Below are positions 1-6,140 of a DNA stretch of 9,894 nt, in pieces. This stretch comes from JAJTHB01 sp033763775 (lineage in GTDB: Bacteria > Pseudomonadota > Alphaproteobacteria > Rickettsiales > SXRF01): assembly GCA_033763775.1 (NCBI GenBank), contig JANRJW010000009.1, positions 1-9,894 of the forward strand, in the 5' to 3' direction. The translations under genes and the position numbers were made by a program. Within the stretch, counting starts at the first letter, position 1; every line of letters starts with the position of its first letter. The notes under the pieces were generated by a model. The model was not told where the DNA came from and did not search any database. It saw only the letters and a program-made list of their open reading frames with translations.

Positions 1-415
<415 letters not shown>

Positions 416-424
416 TGATTCTAA

Positions 425-451
425 CCAAACATTTGCATGGCAAACATTTGC
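425..451. repeat. Tandem 11-bp repeat CAAACATTTGC just upstream of 16S
   Basis: CAAACATTTGC occurs at 426-436 and again at 441-451, a 15-base period, ending about 10 bases before the mature 16S 5' end. Each copy is itself nearly palindromic (CAAA-CA-TTTG), and the second, with the preceding G, is a full GCAAA-CA-TTTGC inverted repeat. Either copy can therefore pair with itself or with the other. The position suggests a role in 16S precursor folding or end processing, but this is inference. Confidence 0.6.
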
Positions 452-462
452 GTCATTATATT

Positions 463-480
463 CCCAGCCAAACGGCTAGG
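463..480 (-). other. Small hairpin in rRNA leader
   Basis: On the minus strand CCTAGCC (480-474) and GGCTGGG (469-463) pair around a GTTT loop, giving a 4-bp perfect core (AGCC/GGCT at 466-469 and 474-477) extended by two G-C pairs after one mismatch. Its upstream arm is also complementary to 627-633, so it has an alternative partner (see findings). Confidence 0.5.
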
Positions 481-500
481 ACTCAAATTTTCGGAAACAC

Positions 501-609
501 GCACAACATCACCTATTTTGATGCGCCTTGGACTTATACAAAATAGTTATTTTGTGCATAGCAAACGAATATTTCTATTCGTTTGTAGTGTACGCAAATG
601 ATGTTGTGC
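501..609 (-). other. Nested inverted repeats in the rRNA leader (branched RNA structure)
   Basis: The outer arms GCACAACATCA-type, 501-511 and 599-609, are a perfect 11-bp inverted repeat. Inside are two further perfect inverted repeats. One at 562-571/576-585 (CAAACGAATA arms) has, on the minus-strand RNA, a GAAA loop, which is a stable GNRA tetraloop. The other is at 538-545/548-555 (ACAAAATA arms) with almost no spacer. A third pairing, 513-520 with 539-546 (CTATTTTG/CAAAATAG), competes with the second. The transcript could thus form a closed branched structure with two alternative inner arrangements. The repeats are seen directly. Folding in the cell is inferred. Confidence 0.65.
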
Positions 610-627
610 TGTTAATTTCAACAACAC

Positions 628-649
628 CTAGCCATCCGAAAAGGGCTAG
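628..649 (-). other. Hairpin in rRNA leader
   Basis: CTAGCC at 628-633 and GGCTAG at 644-649 form a perfect 6-bp stem with a 10-base loop. The arm at 627-633 (CCTAGCC) is equally complementary to GGCTAGG at 474-480, so a local hairpin and a long-range helix enclosing 501-609 exclude each other. Confidence 0.5.
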
Positions 650-707
650 ACGCTGCAACACATCCACCACCTGCGCTTAAATGCTCTTCACGCTATCAAT
701 CCACAGA

Positions 708-716
708 TAAGGAGCA
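708..716 (-). promoter_or_regulatory. boxA-like antitermination site
   Basis: The minus strand reads TGCTCCTTA, one base different from the boxA core TGCTCTTTA bound by NusB-NusE (S10) in rRNA leaders. It sits about 60 bases downstream of the inferred start of transcription, which is the expected place. A short inverted repeat (748-763, GCAC/GTGC arms) lies just upstream where a boxB-like hairpin is often seen. A single 9-base match with one mismatch could be chance. The position relative to the promoter is what supports it. Confidence 0.5.
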
Positions 717-747
717 AGCTTTTGACTTTGAACTCTTTATCGATTCA

Positions 748-763
748 GCACCACAAGGTGTGC
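748..763 (-). other. boxB-like short hairpin
   Basis: GCAC and GTGC arms close a 16-base inverted repeat, which can alternatively pair as CACC-ACAA-GGTG. It lies between the rrn promoter and the boxA-like site, an arrangement resembling boxB-boxA in antiterminated leaders. The stem is short, so the functional label is tentative. Confidence 0.3.
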
Positions 764-781
764 CGCCCGTAAGGGAACGCC

Positions 782-810
782 TTTATGGCAAAGTGACCCG
801 CCCCTGTCAA
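782..810 (-). promoter_or_regulatory. rRNA operon promoter (sigma-70 type)
   Basis: On the minus strand a perfect -35 hexamer TTGACA (810-805) is followed by a 17-base spacer and a -10 hexamer CATAAA (787-782). Downstream of the -10 lies a GC-rich discriminator (GGCG), a feature of rRNA promoters under stringent control. Transcription should begin near 775 and run left into 16S. The -35 lies within a 12-bp palindrome CCTGT-CA-ACAGG (803-814). The match, spacing and location together make this the main promoter of the operon with good confidence. Confidence 0.8.
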
Positions 811-850
811 CAGGAAAAAAACATTTTTTTTCTTTTTTATTTCACCCGAT
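811..850 (-). promoter_or_regulatory. A/T-rich UP-element-like tract upstream of rrn promoter
   Basis: Directly upstream of the -35 the minus strand is almost pure A/T, with runs of A and T (from about 815 to 843). This matches the placement of UP elements contacted by the RNA polymerase alpha subunit C-terminal domain at strong rRNA promoters. The rest of the gap to the pseudopilin stop codon (851-894) shows only a short CGCC/GGCG inverted repeat near 877-892 and no clear terminator with a U-run. Confidence 0.55.
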
Positions 851-894
851 GAAAAAAGCTGAATTTCTGTCGCTTACCGCCTGATTGGGGCGCA

Positions 895-1722
895 TCAAAA
901 AGCAAGCTGCACGGACAGGCCGCATAATTTTCTTCTATCGGTCATGAGGTAAGGATTGCCGGCTGCATCGCTGACACAGCTATTGGCGGCGGCGGGAGTC
1001 ACTTCGCCCCAGTGGCTGCCATCAAACATGCGCCCGTTTGTTACCGCCAACACCACACCTGTCTGCGGCGCGCCGTCATCGATCTTGGAATCGATGTAGA
1101 AGGCATCGCTGGGTGTGTAAACACCAAGCGCAGGCAGGCCTGTTGCATTCGTTTGCGTTTGATAATTACGCTCGCCAACGGCGCCAGCATCGGGAAAAAC
1201 CCCCAGGCGCGCCACATTGCACCCTTCGGCGGTCATGTAATAAGGGCAGGCTACAAAAATATAAAAACCGGGCGACGATGCGAGCGGCAGCAGGCCTGTA
1301 TTACTCGGTGATGCGTTCACAGCTGCATAGTTGAAGGGCGTGACATCAATCATGCCGGCAAGCCCCAGCTGATCAAAAAAATTGCCCGTTTCCAGCTGAT
1401 CAGGAGTGCTGAAACCAAGCAAATAGCCGCTGCCTGTATTGCCTGCATCAAAATCCCCCCAGCGTATATGGCCATCGCCGTTGCCATTGTCCTGATTCGC
1501 AAAAAAATCAGAGGCATTGGGGCAGTCGCCGGGCAGACAGTTATATTTTGATTTAAAGGTGTTGACCGAAACATTGATTTTTTCAATCTGGGTGATATCG
1601 CGGCGAAGCTCAGCAGTGCGAATGAGGTCGCGGCCAAAAAGAATCGAGCCCACCACCAACCCGATAATCACCAGCACAATCGATAGTTCAATCAGTGTAA
1701 ATCCGCTTTTTGATTGGTTCAT
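895..1722 (-). CDS. Prepilin-like pseudopilin (second of tandem pair)
   Basis: A type IV pilin/type II secretion pseudopilin-like protein of 275 residues. The start ATG at 1722 gives a six-residue polar leader ending in Gly7, then the FTLIEL cleavage/methylation motif with Glu at mature position +5 and a hydrophobic helix to about residue 30. Prepilin peptidase would cut after Gly7, and the protein would be anchored in the inner membrane before assembly into a pseudopilus. An in-frame ATG at 1734 (four residues longer) overlaps the upstream gene. I prefer 1722 because of the usual leader length and a GGGA six bases upstream. The globular part has CLPGDC (C62, C67), a dockerin/EF-hand-like loop (N79-D90, with NGDG), an IDDGAPQTG segment and C-terminal C249/C267. 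It follows its paralogue with a 2-base gap, so the two are probably co-transcribed and translationally coupled. Its secretion target is unknown. Confidence 0.85.
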   Translation of the reverse strand: MNQSKSGFTLIELSIVLVIIGLVVGSILFGRDLIRTAELRRDITQIEKINVSVNTFKSKYNCLPGDCPNASDFFANQDNGNGDGHIRWGDFDAGNTGSGYLLGFSTPDQLETGNFFDQLGLAGMIDVTPFNYAAVNASPSNTGLLPLASSPGFYIFVACPYYMTAEGCNVARLGVFPDAGAVGERNYQTQTNATGLPALGVYTPSDAFYIDSKIDDGAPQTGVVLAVTNGRMFDGSHWGEVTPAAANSCVSDAAGNPYLMTDRRKLCGLSVQLAF

Positions 1723-1724
1723 TA

Positions 1725-2636
1725 TCAATCCCATGACCCTTGATAAATGATGGCGCAGTGGCTGTAAGACTCGGTCAGACCAATGCGATATTGATTGGGC
1801 GTTACGGTGGTATCAACGCAAAAAATGGGAGGATTATTAGGATCTTCTGTGTGACCAACGCGCGCGGCTACAGAACGCACTCTCATTTCTACATTATCCT
1901 GCGGGATGGTGTAGATGTGGTAAAATTTTCCACGTAACTTGCCTGACGATGGCAGGCCATCATCCATTTTTTCGTCCAGCATGTAAGCAATATCTGGCCT
2001 GACGATTCCAAGGTTAAATCCGTCGTCTTCTATACCAATGGTAAAGCTATTCGCCGGCAACGAGGTATAAACCACACTAGGATCAAAGCCGTTAAGTTTA
2101 AAATCGAAAAAATTTAAATTTAAACCCGGCGTCCCCGTAATCATGCCAGTATCTTCATTAACAGGGTTGAAGGGGAGTGTTCTTAGCGCCGGCATCACCG
2201 CTTTGGGCGATTGTTCGCCTATCACAAAGTCTCTATCTCCCGACTCACGCTGCTGAAAGCCCGTCACAAAACCGGCATGGAGCAAATGCGTCCAGAAATT
2301 ATCAGTTTCCCTAAAACCGGGGGTTAAATCAGTCATGGCGAAATATTCTTTTTCAATCTGCCCGTTGTCGTTGCCGTCCCACTGCGAGCCGGTTCTGGGA
2401 GCAATGCCGCGCGCAACAGTATTGCTGCAATCGCCGGGAAGACAGTTATACTTGTCGCGAAATGCCAGCACCGCGGCATCCATCTCATGAAACTGGCTGA
2501 TCTGCCCGCGAATTTGCGCTGAAAGAATCAGATCCTTGCCGATGATAATGGAAGCAGCGAGAAAACCCATCACAACAAGGACAATAGACAACTCAATGAG
2601 CGTTATGCCCGCATGTTTCTGATGGTTTTTTTTCAT
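1725..2636 (-). CDS. Prepilin-like pseudopilin (first of tandem pair)
   Basis: A 303-residue pseudopilin paralogous to the next gene. The leader MKKNHQKHAG is followed by ITLIEL with Glu at mature +5 and a hydrophobic helix to about residue 32, so it is a substrate for prepilin peptidase and inner-membrane insertion. Shared with its neighbour are KYNCLPGDC (C65, C70), an acidic loop resembling an EF-hand (D87-Y98, containing DGNDNGQI), an ET(D/G)NF motif near 110-114, an MDDGLPSSG segment and a C-terminal cysteine pair (C273, C294). It is longer than typical major pilins (about 150 residues), fitting a minor pilin or specialised pseudopilin. No Shine-Dalgarno sequence is obvious before the ATG. 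It is the first gene of a two-gene unit transcribed toward the rRNA operon. No pilus ATPase, platform protein or secretin is nearby, so its system must lie elsewhere. Confidence 0.85.
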   Translation of the reverse strand: MKKNHQKHAGITLIELSIVLVVMGFLAASIIIGKDLILSAQIRGQISQFHEMDAAVLAFRDKYNCLPGDCSNTVARGIAPRTGSQWDGNDNGQIEKEYFAMTDLTPGFRETDNFWTHLLHAGFVTGFQQRESGDRDFVIGEQSPKAVMPALRTLPFNPVNEDTGMITGTPGLNLNFFDFKLNGFDPSVVYTSLPANSFTIGIEDDGFNLGIVRPDIAYMLDEKMDDGLPSSGKLRGKFYHIYTIPQDNVEMRVRSVAARVGHTEDPNNPPIFCVDTTVTPNQYRIGLTESYSHCAIIYQGSWD

Positions 2637-2682
2637 GCTGTATTATGCGGCAATCATGCTTAATAATTAATTAATGAATGCT

Positions 2683-2712
2683 GCAAAGCAGTGCGGCATG
2701 CATAAGCTTTGC
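2683..2712 (-). terminator. Inverted repeat at the end of recG (weak terminator candidate)
   Basis: GCAAAGC (2683-2689) and GCTTTGC (2706-2712) are a perfect 7-bp inverted repeat with a 16-base loop, overlapping the recG stop codon. Downstream on the minus strand the sequence is A/T-rich (about 2660-2678) but lacks a clean T-run, so intrinsic termination would be inefficient. The same A/T-rich stretch may contain the pseudopilin promoter; I see no hexamer pair good enough to name. Confidence 0.35.
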
Positions 2713-4859
2713 TATGGCAGAAAAAGACGCATCAGCAGCGTTTCTGATGTCTCAGAAAGGTTGCCGCTGCTGGCTGTTACCCGTGCCTCGGCATGATCCC
2801 GCGCCTTAATCACCAGATCAGGATCCGGGGGAAAAGAAGCAAAAACATATGGTTGCTGGCCGCTTTGGCGTGTGCCAATAATTTCACCGCCGCCGCGCTG
2901 CCTGAGATCAGCATCGGCGATGATAAAGCCATCGTTGCTATCGCGCAGAATCGAAAGACGCGCCATGGCTGAATCCACCATGCCTGCCGAGGAAGCAAGC
3001 GATGGTTTTTCATCATAAAGCAGCACGCAGGACGACTCATAGCTTGAGCGCCCCACCCTGCCGCGCAGCTGGTGCAGTGTGCTGAGGCCAAAGCGCTGCG
3101 CCTGCTCAATCACCATGATGGTGGCATCCGGCACATCCACCCCCACTTCCACCACCGTAGTTGCCACCAGAAGCTGAATTTCGCCGCTTTGAAAGCGCTG
3201 CATGACCTCCTCGCGCTTCTGTGAGGGCATACGGCCATGCACCAACCCCACCTTATCATGAAAGCGCGCTTTAAACTCGTGGAAGCGCGTTGTTGCAGTA
3301 GCGGTATCGTGATCAGCCTGGGAGCTGGCAACAGCGGCAGGCGCAGGCGCTGCATCATCCTGCGGCGCCTGCTCCACCCATGGGCAGATCCAATAGGCTT
3401 TCTGGCCGCGTGCCAGCGCAGCAGCAAGACGATCAACAACCTCTTTACTGCGCGATTGTGGGAGCACACGGGTAACAACTGGCTTGCGACCAAGCGGTTT
3501 TGTTCGAAGAAAACTGCACTCCATATCACCATAAAGTGTCATGGCGAGCGAGCGCGGAATTGGTGTGGCGCTCATCTGCAACACATGCGGAGCATGTGCT
3601 TTAAAGCGCAGCGCCATGCGCTGGTTCACACCAAAACGATGCTGCTCATCAATCACAATCAGCGCCAGTGAGGCAAAACTCACCTGCGATTGAATCAGCG
3701 CCTGTGTGCCCACCACCAGTTTCAGTGTTCCTTCTGCCAGTGCTTCAAATATCTGTGTGCGTTTTTGTCCGTGTACTGATCCTGTCAGCAACGCAACTTC
3801 TGTTGCAATACCAGCTTCCTGAAGATAGTTGCGGATGGTGCACTCGTGTTGCCGCGCAAGAATTTCGCTGGGCACCATCAGCGCGGCCTGCATGCCTTGC
3901 GCTGCCACGGCAAGCATCGCAGCAAGCGCCACTAATGTTTTACCGCTTCCCACATCGCCCTGCAGTAATCGAAGCATGCGCCGGCCGGAGGCCATATCGC
4001 GGCGTATTTCCGCGAGTGCTTGTTGCTGGTCATCAGTCAGGCTGAAAGGCAGGCTTTGCTCCAGCTGCTTTATCCATGCGTCCCCGGCCACCACCATGCT
4101 GCTGGGTTGCTGCTTCATCCGATAGCGCTTAGTTGAAAGATCATATTGCTGCGCCAGAATCTCATCATAAATCAAACGCTGGCGAGCGGGACTAGTAGCA
4201 AGCAGGTCGTCTTCCCCCTGTGGCAAATGCGCTTTCCTGAGTGCTTCAGTAAATGACAAAGCCGGAGGTTGGGGCTGCCACTCGGGTATTTCAGGCAGGG
4301 CATGCAATGCCTGCTGGATAAGCTTTTCCAGCTGACGCCCATGAAGGCCAGCAGTGAGTGGATAAACAGGCTCGACGCGCAGCACCTCACTTAATTTATC
4401 CGGCGGCACAATTAAATCCGGATGAGTCATCTGCAGGGAAAAATCGAACTGTTCTGCCACGCCGCTGACGGCACGCCGGGAACCAATTGGCAGCATGCGC
4501 TTTATCCATTCTTCACGGGCATGGAAAAAAACGAGTATGATATCAGTGGTGCCGTCGCGGCAGATGACCTTGAAAGGCTGCCTGCCAAATCGGCGTGAGG
4601 AAGGCGGCAGATAGGATTCTACGGTGAGCATGTAGGTGGCAAGCTGACCCAGCGGCGCTTTTTCTAGTGTCGCAACCATGCGACGATCCACCAGACCAGT
4701 CGGCAGGTGAAAGAGTAAATCCCGAATGATTGGCACACCGTCGCCGCGTCGCTGGATCTGCATCGGTAACAGCTGCGACAACGTGCGGGCTGAAGCTGCC
4801 CCCACCCCCTTGATGCGTGTGACCGGCTGAAAAAGATACTCAAGTGACTGCATTGTCAT
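2712..4859 (-). CDS. recG: ATP-dependent DNA helicase RecG
   Basis: RecG is a superfamily 2 double-stranded DNA translocase that remodels stalled replication forks and branched recombination intermediates. The 715-residue product has the N-terminal wedge/OB region with the IKGVGAASA segment (about 16-24) and the family motif LLFHLPTGLVDRR (48-60). The helicase core shows Walker A GDVGSGKT (301-308, Lys307), the DEQH box (404-407), SATPIPRS (from 430) and motif VI GRVGR (600-604). The C-terminal RQRGGGEIIGTRQSG segment near 650-668 is the TRG-like region used for translocation. An Ala-rich, low-complexity stretch in the second helicase lobe (about 504-523) looks like a lineage-specific surface loop. 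All catalytic motifs are intact. Met3 is an alternative start; neither has a strong ribosome binding site. It lies 43 bases downstream of the PAS/GGDEF-like gene and may share its transcript. Confidence 0.97.
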   Translation of the reverse strand: MTMQSLEYLFQPVTRIKGVGAASARTLSQLLPMQIQRRGDGVPIIRDLLFHLPTGLVDRRMVATLEKAPLGQLATYMLTVESYLPPSSRRFGRQPFKVICRDGTTDIILVFFHAREEWIKRMLPIGSRRAVSGVAEQFDFSLQMTHPDLIVPPDKLSEVLRVEPVYPLTAGLHGRQLEKLIQQALHALPEIPEWQPQPPALSFTEALRKAHLPQGEDDLLATSPARQRLIYDEILAQQYDLSTKRYRMKQQPSSMVVAGDAWIKQLEQSLPFSLTDDQQQALAEIRRDMASGRRMLRLLQGDVGSGKTLVALAAMLAVAAQGMQAALMVPSEILARQHECTIRNYLQEAGIATEVALLTGSVHGQKRTQIFEALAEGTLKLVVGTQALIQSQVSFASLALIVIDEQHRFGVNQRMALRFKAHAPHVLQMSATPIPRSLAMTLYGDMECSFLRTKPLGRKPVVTRVLPQSRSKEVVDRLAAALARGQKAYWICPWVEQAPQDDAAPAPAAVASSQADHDTATATTRFHEFKARFHDKVGLVHGRMPSQKREEVMQRFQSGEIQLLVATTVVEVGVDVPDATIMVIEQAQRFGLSTLHQLRGRVGRSSYESSCVLLYDEKPSLASSAGMVDSAMARLSILRDSNDGFIIADADLRQRGGGEIIGTRQSGQQPYVFASFPPDPDLVIKARDHAEARVTASSGNLSETSETLLMRLFLP

Positions 4860-4902
4860 GACGCCAGACTAGCGAACAGACAGGCTAAAATCTATCGCCT
4901 AG

Positions 4903-5820
4903 TCACGATGCTAAATCAGCAATTTCTATCAATGCGTTGGCGGTGTTGGCTGACATCTGATCAAGCGCGCGGTCGCATTCATCAACAATCTTCTTATCAT
5001 CGACACGGCCGGTAATGCGCGTAAAGCTGATGCTGACCGAAAGACCAATCGTAGTGCGCTCGGGCATGGTGTAGGGATTCGCCGCAATCTGCCAGCGCAG
5101 CCGGTTAAACACCATGCGCGCTGATTCCGGCGTGGTATCCAGCAGCAGCACCCCAAGACGCTTGTAATTCACGCTGCCCACCACATCATCAGGGCGCAGG
5201 TTCTGGCGACAGATAAATGCGACATGCTTGATAATCGACTGGCAGACCGGCCGGCCATATTGTGAAAATAAATCGTCGTAATGATCGATCTGCAGAATGG
5301 AAAAACAGGTTCTAAGGTCGCTCTTGCTGTTATAATAGCCCATCAGCTCAATGTCTTTGCCAAGCGAAGCGCGGTCAGGAAGGCCGGTTTCCGGATCCAC
5401 CACCTCGTGCCCTTTGAGATTCTCCTGAATGGCTGTGCGCAGCGCCTCATTCTTGCGTAGTCCCATTTTGTCCTGCAGCACCAGCTTAAAAATAATCTGA
5501 CTGCCGGTGGACTCGGCGCGAACCACTTTCAGCCTGAAGCCGTTTTCCTTGCCATCACGCCCGATGACGGCAAAACTCTGCACTTTGCCAAGCACACTGC
5601 CCACATCATTAATCTCGCCGCCATACTCGACATATTCCTTCAGCAGCTCGGCGATTCTTGGCGGCAGAATGCGTGAAAGCGCCTGCCCCGCCAGCTCGGC
5701 ATTGCCTGCGCCCAGCATGTCTTCCGCCATCCGGTTCACATCACGGATTTCTATCGACTTCTGGGCGTTGTTCTGGCAGATGGTGATGACGGCGTCATTG
5801 CTGCGGTAGCCAAGTAACAT
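4903..5820 (-). CDS. PAS-like/degenerate GGDEF domain protein
   Basis: A soluble protein of 305 residues with no signal peptide or membrane segment. The first 120 residues or so look like a PAS sensor fold (AVITICQNN, then IRDVNRMAEDMLG, then FAVIGRDGKENGFRLKV). The second half resembles a GGDEF domain: DPETGLPDR (142-150), FSILQIDHYDDLF (173-185), and a C-terminal TTIGLSVSISF strand. However, the signature loop reads NYKRL (about 218-222) instead of GG(D/E)EF, and the first metal-binding Asp position is Gln (about residue 177). It should therefore be unable to make c-di-GMP and may instead bind a ligand or partner. I chose ATG at 5820 because GGAA lies seven bases upstream. A TTG at 5844 would add eight residues but lacks a ribosome binding site. 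It is divergent from sdhE-mfd and upstream of recG. Confidence 0.75.
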   Translation of the reverse strand: MLLGYRSNDAVITICQNNAQKSIEIRDVNRMAEDMLGAGNAELAGQALSRILPPRIAELLKEYVEYGGEINDVGSVLGKVQSFAVIGRDGKENGFRLKVVRAESTGSQIIFKLVLQDKMGLRKNEALRTAIQENLKGHEVVDPETGLPDRASLGKDIELMGYYNSKSDLRTCFSILQIDHYDDLFSQYGRPVCQSIIKHVAFICRQNLRPDDVVGSVNYKRLGVLLLDTTPESARMVFNRLRWQIAANPYTMPERTTIGLSVSISFTRITGRVDDKKIVDECDRALDQMSANTANALIEIADLAS

Positions 5821-5903
5821 GGGGATATTCCAATTCTGGTTCAACTGAAAGTAATTACGCTACCCTGATAAGATGAAAAAAATATTAAGATATTGTTTTA
5901 CCA
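5821..5903. promoter_or_regulatory. Divergent promoter region between the PAS/GGDEF-like gene and sdhE
   Basis: This 83-base A/T-rich gap must hold promoters for both the minus-strand PAS/GGDEF-like-recG unit and plus-strand sdhE-mfd. A GATAAG at 5867-5872 is a possible plus-strand -10, but no good -35 accompanies it. sdhE has no clear Shine-Dalgarno sequence before its ATG. The regulatory role comes from the divergent gene arrangement, not from a strong motif. Confidence 0.5.
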
Positions 5904-6140
5904 ATGGAAGACCACACACGCCGTAAACGCCTGATTTTCCGCAGCACCCACCGCGGAAACAAAGAGATGGATCTGGTTTTCAGCCAGTTTATCGAGGCGC
6001 ATCTGCCCGCTCTCAGCGCTGCTGAGCTAGATATTTACGAGGCGCTGCTCGAGGAAAATGACGTCGATATCTGGGACTGGGTCACTGGCAAACCCTGCCC
6101 CGAGCAATACTTGCCCTTTATCGAGCGCATGCGGGCATGA
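5904..6140 (+). CDS. sdhE: FAD assembly factor SdhE (succinate dehydrogenase assembly factor 2 family)
   Basis: A 78-residue protein of the SdhE/Sdh5 (formerly DUF339, CptB) family, which promotes covalent attachment of FAD to the succinate dehydrogenase flavoprotein SdhA in the cytoplasm. The hallmark RGxxE(M/L)D motif is present as RGNKEMD (17-23), including the Gly and Glu known to be needed in the family. The LLEENDVDIWDWVTGK segment (48-63) is the conserved C-terminal part of the small helical bundle. Length is normal for the family. It is the first gene of a unit with mfd, whose ATG overlaps its stop codon (ATGA), implying translational coupling. There is no functional link between flavinylation and transcription-coupled repair, and sdh genes are not in view, so the pairing looks positional. 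Confidence 0.95.
   Translation: MEDHTRRKRLIFRSTHRGNKEMDLVFSQFIEAHLPALSAAELDIYEALLEENDVDIWDWVTGKPCPEQYLPFIERMRA

Larger units (their letters stand above)
416..775 (-). promoter_or_regulatory. rRNA operon leader (transcribed spacer upstream of 16S)
   Basis: This stretch of about 360 bases lies between the inferred transcription start (near 775) and the mature 16S 5' end (near 415). No convincing protein gene is present. It contains a boxA-like site, a small hairpin upstream of it, and a dense cluster of inverted repeats at 463-649 described separately. In bacterial rRNA operons the leader carries antitermination signals and the left arm of the RNase III processing stem. The right arm of that stem would lie 3' of 16S, outside this window, so it cannot be checked here. 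The leader's limits are inferred from the promoter and the rRNA end. Confidence 0.75.

Noticed and set aside
681..690. Plus-strand boxA-like TGCTCTTCA
   Set aside because: It is on the strand opposite to the rRNA transcript, so it cannot act as boxA in this leader.
3237..3671. 144-residue plus-strand open frame within recG
   Set aside because: It is antisense to the RecG helicase motifs and has no independent support.
5844..5844. TTG start for the PAS/GGDEF-like protein
   Set aside because: There is no ribosome binding site before it, while the ATG at 5820 has GGAA at a suitable distance; it remains a possible alternative.
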